DNA from: Amaurobius ferox
Lineage: Eukaryota; Arthropoda; Arachnida; Araneae; Amaurobiidae
NCBI GenBank assembly: GCA_951213105.1
Contig: OX578142.1
Location: 6,898,649-6,962,648, forward strand
DNA: 64,000 nt
Reading direction: 5' to 3'
The notes under the pieces are model-generated. The model was given only the letters and a program-made list of their open reading frames with translations, did not search any database and had not been told where the DNA came from. The translations under genes were made by a program, and so were the position numbers. Positions 49,330 to 61,389 of this stretch are shown here, in pieces (positions within the stretch are counted from its first letter, which is position 1; every line of letters starts with the position of its first letter).

Positions 49330-52300
49330 ATGAATTATCCTTATATGAACGATGGCACAATAAGGAGTGTGTGCTTCCGTTTTTGCTATATCAACTAGAA
49401 ATTAGCTAATTTAGAGGGACGTTACGAGTTTATGCAATCGAATTAATAAATTATCCTTATATGAACGATGGCACAATAAGGAGTGTGTTCTTCCCTTCTT
49501 GCTATATTGACTAGAAATTAGCTATTTCAAAGTGACGTTACGAGTTTATGCAATCAAATCAATGAATTATCCTTATAGGAACGATGGCACAATAAGGAGT
49601 TTGTGATACCGCTCTTGCTATATTGACTAGAAATTAACTATTTTAGAGTGACGTTACGAGTTTATGCAATCAAATTAATGAATTATCCTTATATGAACAA
49701 TGGCACAATAAGGAGTGTGTGCTTCCGTTCTTGCTATATTGAATAGAAATTAGCAATTTTAGAGTGACGTTACGAGTTTATGCAATCAAATTAATGAATT
49801 ATCCTTAGATGAACGATGGCACAATAAGGAGTGTGTGCTTCCGTTCTTGCTATATTGACTTGAAATTAGCTATTTTAGAATGAAGTTACGAGTTTATGCA
49901 ATCAAATTAATGAATTATCCTTATATGAACGATGGCAGAATAAGAAGTATGTGCTTCCGTTCGTGCTATATTGACTAGAATATAACTATTTTAGAATAAT
50001 GTTACGAGTTTATGCAATAAAATTAATGAATTATCCTTATATGAACGATGGCACAATAAAGAGTGTGTGCTTCCATTCTTGCTATATTGACTAGAAATTA
50101 GCTACATTAGAGTGACGTTACGAGTTTCTGCAATCAAATTAATGAATTATACTTATATGAACGATGGCACAATAAGGAATGTATGCTTCCGTTCATGCTA
50201 TATTGATTAGAAATTAGCTATTTCAAAATGACGTTACGAGTTTATGCAATCAAATTAATTAATTATCCGTATATGAACGATGGCACAATAAGGTGTGTGT
50301 GCTTCCGTTCTTGTTATATTGAATAGAAATTAGCTATTTTAGAGTCACATTACGAGTTTATGCTATCAAATTAATGAATTATCCGTATATGAACGATGGC
50401 ACAATAAAGAGTGTGTGCTTCCGTTCTCGCTATATTAACTCGAAATTAGCAATTTTAGAGTGACGTTACGAGTTTATGCAATCAATTAATGAATTATCCT
50501 TATATGAACGATAGCACGATAAGGAGTGTGGGCTTCCATTCTTGCTATATTGACTAGAAATTAGCAATTTCAGAGTGACGTTACGAGTTTATGCAATCAA
50601 ATTTATGAATTATCGTTATATGAACCATGGCACAATAAGGAATGTGTACTTCCCTTTTTGCTATATTGACTAGAAATTAGCTAATTCAAAGTGACGTTAC
50701 GAGTTTATGCAATCAAATCAATGAATTATCCTTATATGAACGATGTCACAATAAGGAGTTTATGCTTCCGCTCTTGCTATATTGACTAGCAATTAGCTAT
50801 TTTAGAGTGACGTTAAGAGTTTATGCAATCAAATTAATGAATAATCCTTATGTGAACGATGGCACAATAAGGAGTGTGTGCTTCCGTTCTTGCTATATTG
50901 ACTAGAAAATAGCTATTTTAGAGTGAAGTTACGAGATTATGCAATCAAATTAATGAATTATCCTTATATGAACTATGGCACCAAAAGGAATGTGTGCTTC
51001 CGTTCTTGCTATATTGACTAGCAATTAGCTATTTTAGAGTGACGTTACGAGTTTAGGCAATCAAATTAATGAATTATCCTTGTATGAACGATGGCACAAT
51101 AAGGAGTGTGTGCTTCCTTTCTTGCTATACTGAGTAGAATATACCTATTTTAGAATGACGTTACGAGTTTATGCAATTAAATTAATGAATTATCCTTATA
51201 TGAACGATGGCACAATAAGGATTATGTGCTTCCGTTCTTGCTATATTGACTAGAAATTAGCTATTTCAAAATTACGTTACGAGTTTATGCAATCAAATTA
51301 ATGAATTATGCTTATATGAACGATGGCACAATAAGGTGTGTGTGCTTCCGATCTTGCTATATTGACTTGAAATTAGCTATTTTAGTGTGACGTTACGAGT
51401 TTATGCAATCAAATTAATGAATTATCCTTATATGAGCGATGGCAAAATAAAGAGTGTGTGCTTCCATTCTTGCTATATTGACTAGAAATTAGCTACATTA
51501 GAGTGACGTTACGAGTTTCTGCAATCAAATTAATGAATTATACTTATATGAACGATGGCAAAATAAGGAATGTATGCTTCCGTTCATGCTATATTGATTA
51601 GAAATTAGCTATTTCGAAATGACGTTACGAGTTTATGCAATCAAATTAATTAATTATCCGTATATGAACGATGGCACAATAAGGTGTGCGTGCTTCCGTT
51701 CTTGTTATATTGAATAGAAATTAGCTATTTTAGAGTCACATTACGAGTTTATGCTATCAAATTAATGAATTATTCGTATATGAACGATGGCACAATAAAG
51801 AGTGTGTGCTTCCGTTCTCGCTATATTAACTCGAAATTAGCAATTTTAGAGTGACGTTACGAGTTTATGCAATCAATTAATGAATTATCCTTATATGAAC
51901 GATAGCACGATAAGGAGTGTGGGCTTCCATTCTTGCTATATTGACTAGAAATTAGCAATTTCAGAGAGACGTTACGAGTTTATGCAATCAAATTTATGAA
52001 TTATCGTTATATGAACCATGGCACAATAAGGAATGTGTACTTCCCTTTTTGCTATATTGACTAGAAATTAGCTAATTCAAAGTGACGTTACGAGTTTATG
52101 CAATCAAATCAATGAATTATCCTTATATGAACGATGTCACAATAAGGAGTTTATGCTTCCGCTCTTGCTATATTGACTAGCAATTAGCTATTTTAGAGTG
52201 ACGTTAAGAGTTTATGCAATCAAATTAATGAATAATCCTTATGTGAACGATGGCACAATAAGGAGTGTGTGCTTCCGTTCTTGCTATATTGACTAGAAAA

Positions 52301-55300
52301 TAGCTATTTTAGAGTGAAGTTTCGAGATTATGCAATCAAATTAATGAATTATACTTATATGGACTATGGCACCAAAAGGAATGTGTGCTTCCGTTCTTGC
52401 TATATTGACTAGCAATTAGCTATTTTAGAGTGACGTTACGAGTTTAGGCAATCAAATTAATGAATTATCCTTGTATGACAAATGGCACAATAAGGAGTGT
52501 GTGCTTCCTTTCTTGCTATACTGAGTAGAATATACCTATTTTAGAATGACGTTACGAGTTTATGCAATTAAATTAATGAATTATCCTTATATGAACGATG
52601 GCACAATAAGGATTATGTGCTTCCGTTCTTGCTATATTGACTAGAAATTAGCTATTTCAAAATGACGTTACGAGTTTATGCAATCAAATTAATGAATTAT
52701 GCTTATATGAACGATGGCACAATAAGGAGAGTGTGCTTCCGTTCTTGCTATATTGACTTGAAATTAGCTATTTTAGAATGAAGTTACGAGTTTATGCAAT
52801 CAATTTAATGAATTATCCTTATATGAACGATGGCAGAATAAGAAGTATGTGCTTCCGTTCGTGCTATATTGACTAGAATATAACTATTTTAGAATAATGT
52901 TACGAGTTTATGCCATAAAATTAATGAATTATCCTTATATGAACGATGGCACAATAAAGAGTGTGTGCTTCCATTCTTGCTATATTGACTAGAAATTAGC
53001 TACATTAGAGTGACGTTACGAGTTTCTGCAATCAAATTAATGAATTATCCTTATATGAACGATGGCACAATAAGGAATGTATGCTTCCGTTCATGCTATA
53101 TTGATTAGAAATTAGCTATTTCAAAATGACGTTACCAATTTATGCAATCGAATCAATGAATTATCCTTATAGGAACGATGGCACAATAAGGAGTTTGTGC
53201 TTCCGCTCTTGCTATATTGACTAGAAATTAGCTATTTCAAAATGATGTTACGAGTTTATGCAATCAAATTAATGAATTATTCTTATATGAACGATGGCAC
53301 AATAAGGAGTGTGTGCTTCCGTTCTTGCTATAATGACTAGAAATTAGCTATTTCAACTTGAGGTTACGAGTTTATGCAATCAAATTAATGAATTATCCTA
53401 ATATGAACGATGGCACAATAAGGAGTGTGTGCTTACGTTCTTGCTATATTGACTAGAAATTAACTACTTTAGAGTGACGTTACGAGTTTATGCAATCAAA
53501 TTAATGAAATATCCTTAGATGAACGATGGCACAATAAGGAGTGTGTGCTTCCGTTCTTGCTATATTGACTTGAAATTAGCTATTTTAGAATGAAGTTACG
53601 AGTTTATGCAATCAAATTAATGAATTATCCTTATATGAACGATGGCAGAATAAGAAGTATGTGCTTCCGTTCGTGCTATATTGACTAGAATATAACTATT
53701 TTAGAATAATGTTACGAGTTTATGCTATAAAATTAATGAATTATCCTTATATGAACGATGGCACAATAAAGAGTGTGTGCTTCCATTCTTGCTATATTGA
53801 CTAGAAATTAGCTACATTAGAGTGACGTTACGAGTTTCTGCAAAAAAATTAATGAATTATACTTATATGAACGATGGCACAATAAGGAATGTATGCTTCC
53901 GTTCATGCTATATTGATTAGAAATTAGCTATTTCAAAATGACGTTACGAGTTTATGCAATCAAATTAATTAATTATCCGTATATGAACGATGGCACAATA
54001 AGGTGTGTGTGCTTTCGTTCTTGTTATATTGAATAGAAATTAGCTATTTTAGAGTCACATTACGAGTTTATGCTATCAAATTAATGAATTATCCGTATAT
54101 GAACGATGGCACAATAAAGAGTGTGTGCTTCCGTTCTCGCTATATTAACTCGAAATTAGCAATTTTAGAGTGACGTTACGAGTTTATGCAATCAATTAAT
54201 GAATTATCCTTATATGAACGATAGCACGATAAGGAGTGTGGGCTTCCATTCTTGCTATATTGACTAGAAATTAGCAATTTCAGAGTGACGTTACGAGTTT
54301 ATGCAATCAAATTTATGAATTATCGTTATATGAACCATGGCACAATAAGGAATGCGTACTTCCCTTTTTGCTATATTGACTAGAAATTAGCTAATTCAAA
54401 GTGACGTTACGAGTTTATGCAATCAAATCAATGAATTATCCTTATAAGAACGATGTCACAATAAGGAGTTTATGCTTCCGCTCTTGCTATATTGACTAGC
54501 AATTAGCTATTTTAGAGTGACGTTAAGAGTTTATGCAATCAAATTAATGAATAATCCTTATGTGAACGATGGCACAATAAGGAGTGTGTGCTTCCGTTCT
54601 TGCTATATTGACTAGAAAATAGCTATTTTAGAGTGAAGTTACGAGATTATGCAATCAAATTAATGAATTATCCTTATATGAACTATGGCACCAAAAGGAA
54701 TGTGTGCTTCCGTTCTTGCTATATTGACTAGCAATTAGCTATTTTAGAGTGACGTTACGAGTTTAGGCAATCAAATTAATGAATTATCCTTGTATGAACG
54801 ATGGCACAATAAGGAGTGTGTGCTTCCTTTCTTGCTATACTGAGTAGATTATACCTATTTTAGAATGACGTTACGAGTTTATGCTATTAAATTAATGAAT
54901 TATCCTTATATGAACGATGGCACAATAAGGATTATGTGCTTCCGTTCTTGCTATATTGACTAGAAATTAGCTATTTCAAAATGACGTTACGAGTTTATGC
55001 AATCAAATTAATGAAATATGCTTATACGAACGATGGCACAATAAGGTGTGTGTGCTTCCGATCTTGCTATATTGACTTGAAATTAGCTATTTTAGTGTGA
55101 CGTTACGAGTTTATGCCAATCAAATTAATGAATTATCCTTATATGGACGATGGCAAAATAAGGAGTGTGTGTTTCCGTTCTTGCTATAATGACTATAAAT
55201 TAGCTATTTCAACTTGAGTTTACGAGTTTATGCAATCAAATTAATGAATTATCCTAATATGAACGATGGCACAATAAGGAGTGCGTGCTTACGTTCTTGC

Positions 55301-55359
55301 TATATTGACTAGAAATTAACTATTTTAGAGTGACGTTACGAGTTTATGCAATCAAATTA
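49330..55359 (+). repeat. 6,030-bp higher-order unit, first copy
   Basis: 52 monomers (52 x 116 less 2). It is followed directly by a near-identical copy at 55360-61389. Rare variants repeat at exactly 6,030 bp: TTGTGATACCGCTC (49601/55631), TATGAGCGATGGC (51432/57462), TTGTATGACAAATGG (52471/58501), GTTACCAATTTATG (53131/59161) and TATGGACGATGG (55142/61172). The unit itself contains two partial 12-monomer repeats. Confidence 0.92.
50060..52725 (+). repeat. 12-monomer tandem repeat (period 1,391 bp) inside the 6-kb unit
   Basis: AATGTGTACTTCCC at 50641 and 52032, GCTACATTAGAGTGAC at 50101 and 51492, and GATAGCACGATAAGG at 50510 and 51901 share the offset 1,391 bp (12 x 116 less 1). Agreement ends near 51334/52725. 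The same nested pair recurs at about 56090-58755 in the second 6-kb copy. Confidence 0.8.
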
Positions 55360-58300
55360 ATGAATTATCCTTATATGAACGATGGCACAATAAGGAGTGT
55401 GTGCTTCCGTTTTTGCTATATCAACTAGAAATTAGCTAATTTAGAGGGACGTTACGAGTTTATGCAATCGAATTAATAAATTATCCTTATATGAACGATG
55501 GCACAATAAGGAGTGTGTTCTTCCCTTCTTGCTATATTGACTAGAAATTAGCTATTTCAAAGTGACGTTACGAGTTTATGCAATCAAATCAATGAATTAT
55601 CCTTATAGGAACGATGGCACAATAAGGAGTTTGTGATACCGCTCTTGCTATATTGACTAGAAATTAACTATTTTAGAGTGACGTTACGAGTTTATGCAAT
55701 CAAATTAATGAATTATCCTTATATGAACAATGGCACAATAAGGAGTGTGTGCTTCCGTTCTTGCTATATTGAATAGAAATTAGCAATTTTAGAGTGACGT
55801 TACGAGTTTATGCAATCAAATTAATGAATTATCCTTAGATGAACGATGGCACAATAAGGAGTGTGTGCTTCCGTTCTTGCTATATTGACTTGAAATTAGC
55901 TATTTTAGAATGAAGTTACGAGTTTATGCAATCAAATTAATGAATTATCCTTATATGAACGATGGCAGAATAAGAAGTATGTGCTTCCGTTCGTGCTATA
56001 TTGACTAGAATATAACTATTTTAGAATAATGTTACGAGTTTATGCAATAAAATTAATGAATTATCCTTATATGAACGATGGCACAATAAAGAGTGTGTGC
56101 TTCCATTCTTGCTATATTGACTAGAAATTAGCTACATTAGAGTGACGTTACGAGTTTCTGCAATCAAATTAATGAATTATACTTATATGAACGATGGCAC
56201 AATAAGGAATGTATGCTTCCGTTCATGCTATATTGATTAGAAATTAGCTATTTCAAAATGACGTTACGAGTTTATGCAATCAAATTAATTAATTATCCGT
56301 ATATGAACGATGGCACAATAAGGTGTGTGTGCTTCCGTTCTTGTTATATTGAATAGAAATTAGCTATTTTAGAGTCACATTACGAGTTTATGCTATCAAA
56401 TTAATGAATTATCCGTATATGAACGATGGCACAATAAAGAGTGTGTGCTTCCGTTCTCGCTATATTAACTCGAAATTAGCAATTTTAGAGTGACGTTACG
56501 AGTTTATGCAATCAATTAATGAATTATCCTTATATGAACGATAGCACGATAAGGAGTGTGGGCTTCCATTCTTGCTATATTGACTAGAAATTAGCAATTT
56601 CAGAGTGACGTTACGAGTTTATGCAATCAAATTTATGAATTATCGTTATATGAACCATGGCACAATAAGGAATGTGTACTTCCCTTTTTGCTATATTGAC
56701 TAGAAATTAGCTAATTCAAAGTGACGTTACGAGTTTATGCAATCAAATCAATGAATTATCCTTATATGAACGATGTCACAATAAGGAGTTTATGCTTCCG
56801 CTCTTGCTATATTGACTAGCAATTAGCTATTTTAGAGTGACGTTAAGAGTTTATGCAATCAAATTAATGAATAATCCTTATGTGAACGATGGCACAATAA
56901 GGAGTGTGTGCTTCCGTTCTTGCTATATTGACTAGAAAATAGCTATTTTAGAGTGAAGTTACGAGATTATGCAATCAAATTAATGAATTATCCTTATATG
57001 AACTATGGCACCAAAAGGAATGTGTGCTTCCGTTCTTGCTATATTGACTAGCAATTAGCTATTTTAGAGTGACGTTACGAGTTTAGGCAATCAAATTAAT
57101 GAATTATCCTTGTATGAACGATGGCACAATAAGGAGTGTGTGCTTCCTTTCTTGCTATACTGAGTAGAATATACCTATTTTAGAATGACGTTACGAGTTT
57201 ATGCAATTAAATTAATGAATTATCCTTATATGAACGATGGCACAATAAGGATTATGTGCTTCCGTTCTTGCTATATTGACTAGAAATTAGCTATTTCAAA
57301 ATTACGTTACGAGTTTATGCAATCAAATTAATGAATTATGCTTATATGAACGATGGCACAATAAGGTGTGTGTGCTTCCGATCTTGCTATATTGACTTGA
57401 AATTAGCTATTTTAGTGTGACGTTACGAGTTTATGCAATCAAATTAATGAATTATCCTTATATGAGCGATGGCAAAATAAAGAGTGTGTGCTTCCATTCT
57501 TGCTATATTGACTAGAAATTAGCTACATTAGAGTGACGTTACGAGTTTCTGCAATCAAATTAATGAATTATACTTATATGAACGATGGCAAAATAAGGAA
57601 TGTATGCTTCCGTTCATGCTATATTGATTAGAAATTAGCTATTTCGAAATGACGTTACGAGTTTATGCAATCAAATTAATTAATTATCCGTATATGAACG
57701 ATGGCACAATAAGGTGTGCGTGCTTCCGTTCTTGTTATATTGAATAGAAATTAGCTATTTTAGAGTCACATTACGAGTTTATGCTATCAAATTAATGAAT
57801 TATTCGTATATGAACGATGGCACAATAAAGAGTGTGTGCTTCCGTTCTCGCTATATTAACTCGAAATTAGCAATTTTAGAGTGACGTTACGAGTTTATGC
57901 AATCAATTAATGAATTATCCTTATATGAACGATAGCACGATAAGGAGTGTGGGCTTCCATTCTTGCTATATTGACTAGAAATTAGCAATTTCAGAGAGAC
58001 GTTACGAGTTTATGCAATCAAATTTATGAATTATCGTTATATGAACCATGGCACAATAAGGAATGTGTACTTCCCTTTTTGCTATATTGACTAGAAATTA
58101 GCTAATTCAAAGTGACGTTACGAGTTTATGCAATCAAATCAATGAATTATCCTTATATGAACGATGTCACAATAAGGAGTTTATGCTTCCGCTCTTGCTA
58201 TATTGACTAGCAATTAGCTATTTTAGAGTGACGTTAAGAGTTTATGCAATCAAATTAATGAATAATCCTTATGTGAACGATGGCACAATAAGGAGTGTGT

Positions 58301-61300
58301 GCTTCCGTTCTTGCTATATTGACTAGAAAATAGCTATTTTAGAGTGAAGTTTCGAGATTATGCAATCAAATTAATGAATTATACTTATATGGACTATGGC
58401 ACCAAAAGGAATGTGTGCTTCCGTTCTTGCTATATTGACTAGCAATTAGCTATTTTAGAGTGACGTTACGAGTTTAGGCAATCAAATTAATGAATTATCC
58501 TTGTATGACAAATGGCACAATAAGGAGTGTGTGCTTCCTTTCTTGCTATACTGAGTAGAATATACCTATTTTAGAATGACGTTACGAGTTTATGCAATTA
58601 AATTAATGAATTATCCTTATATGAACGATGGCACAATAAGGATTATGTGCTTCCGTTCTTGCTATATTGACTAGAAATTAGCTATTTCAAAATGACGTTA
58701 CGAGTTTATGCAATCAAATTAATGAATTATGCTTATATGAACGATGGCACAATAAGGAGAGTGTGCTTCCGTTCTTGCTATATTGACTTGAAATTAGCTA
58801 TTTTAGAATGAAGTTACGAGTTTATGCAATCAATTTAATGAATTATCCTTATATGAACGATGGCAGAATAAGAAGTATGTGCTTCCGTTCGTGCTATATT
58901 GACTAGAATATAACTATTTTAGAATAATGTTACGAGTTTATGCCATAAAATTAATGAATTATCCTTATATGAACGATGGCACAATAAAGAGTGTGTGCTT
59001 CCATTCTTGCTATATTGACTAGAAATTAGCTACATTAGAGTGACGTTACGAGTTTCTGCAATCAAATTAATGAATTATCCTTATATGAACGATGGCACAA
59101 TAAGGAATGTATGCTTCCGTTCATGCTATATTGATTAGAAATTAGCTATTTCAAAATGACGTTACCAATTTATGCAATCGAATCAATGAATTATCCTTAT
59201 AGGAACGATGGCACAATAAGGAGTTTGTGCTTCCGCTCTTGCTATATTGACTAGAAATTAGCTATTTCAAAATGATGTTACGAGTTTATGCAATCAAATT
59301 AATGAATTATCCTTATATGAACGATGGCACAATAAGGAGTGTGTGCTTCCGTTCTTGCTATAATGACTAGAAATTAGCTATTTCAACTTGAGGTTACGAG
59401 TTTATGCAATCAAATTAATGAATTATCCTAATATGAACGATGGCACAATAAGGAGTGTGTGCTTACGTTCTTGCTATATTGACTAGAAATTAACTACTTT
59501 AGAGTGACGTTACGAGTTTATGCAATCAAATTAATGAAATATCCTTAGATGAACGATGGCACAATAAGGAGTGTGTGCTTCCGTTCTTGCTATATTGACT
59601 TGAAATTAGCTATTTTAGAATGAAGTTACGAGTTTATGCAATCAAATTAATGAATTATCCTTATATGAACGATGGCAGAATAAGAAGTATGTGCTTCCGT
59701 TCGTGCTATATTGACTAGAATATAACTATTTTAGAATAATGTTACGAGTTTATGCTATAAAATTAATGAATTATCCTTATATGAACGATGGCACAATAAA
59801 GAGTGTGTGCTTCCATTCTTGCTATATTGACTAGAAATTAGCTACATTAGAGTGACGTTACGAGTTTCTGCAAAAAAATTAATGAATTATACTTATATGA
59901 ACGATGGCACAATAAGGAATGTATGCTTCCGTTCATGCTATATTGATTAGAAATTAGCTATTTCAAAATGACGTTACGAGTTTATGCAATCAAATTAATT
60001 AATTATCCGTATATGAACGATGGCACAATAAGGTGTGTGTGCTTTCGTTCTTGTTATATTGAATAGAAATTAGCTATTTTAGAGTCACATTACGAGTTTA
60101 TGCTATCAAATTAATGAATTATCCGTATATGAACGATGGCACAATAAAGAGTGTGTGCTTCCGTTCTCGCTATATTAACTCGAAATTAGCAATTTTAGAG
60201 TGACGTTACGAGTTTATGCAATCAATTAATGAATTATCCTTATATGAACGATAGCACGATAAGGAGTGTGGGCTTCCATTCTTGCTATATTGACTAGAAA
60301 TTAGCAATTTCAGAGTGACGTTACGAGTTTATGCAATCAAATTTATGAATTATCGTTATATGAACCATGGCACAATAAGGAATGCGTACTTCCCTTTTTG
60401 CTATATTGACTAGAAATTAGCTAATTCAAAGTGACGTTACGAGTTTATGCAATCAAATCAATGAATTATCCTTATAAGAACGATGTCACAATAAGGAGTT
60501 TATGCTTCCGCTCTTGCTATATTGACTAGCAATTAGCTATTTTAGAGTGACGTTAAGAGTTTATGCAATCAAATTAATGAATAATCCTTATGTGAACGAT
60601 GGCACAATAAGGAGTGTGTGCTTCCGTTCTTGCTATATTGACTAGAAAATAGCTATTTTAGAGTGAAGTTACGAGATTATGCAATCAAATTAATGAATTA
60701 TCCTTATATGAACTATGGCACCAAAAGGAATGTGTGCTTCCGTTCTTGCTATATTGACTAGCAATTAGCTATTTTAGAGTGACGTTACGAGTTTAGGCAA
60801 TCAAATTAATGAATTATCCTTGTATGAACGATGGCACAATAAGGAGTGTGTGCTTCCTTTCTTGCTATACTGAGTAGATTATACCTATTTTAGAATGACG
60901 TTACGAGTTTATGCTATTAAATTAATGAATTATCCTTATATGAACGATGGCACAATAAGGATTATGTGCTTCCGTTCTTGCTATATTGACTAGAAATTAG
61001 CTATTTCAAAATGACGTTACGAGTTTATGCAATCAAATTAATGAAATATGCTTATACGAACGATGGCACAATAAGGTGTGTGTGCTTCCGATCTTGCTAT
61101 ATTGACTTGAAATTAGCTATTTTAGTGTGACGTTACGAGTTTATGCCAATCAAATTAATGAATTATCCTTATATGGACGATGGCAAAATAAGGAGTGTGT
61201 GTTTCCGTTCTTGCTATAATGACTATAAATTAGTTATTTCAACTTGAGTTTACGAGTTTATGCAATCAAATTAATGAATTATCCTAATATGAACGATGGC

Positions 61301-61389
61301 ACAATAAGGAGTGCGTGCTTACGTTCTTGCTATATTGACTAGAAATTAACTATTTTAGAGTGACGTTACGAGTTTATGCAATCAAATTA
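55360..61389 (+). repeat. 6,030-bp higher-order unit, second copy
   Basis: Agrees with 49330-55359 at nearly every position checked. Differences noticed are TCTTATATGA (53281) against CCTTATATGA (59311) and TAGCTATTTC (55201) against TAGTTATTTC (61231). Beyond 61440 the order departs from the start of a third copy (TCTTGCTATATTGAATAG in place of TTTTGCTATATCAACTAG), so only two copies are present here. Confidence 0.92.
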
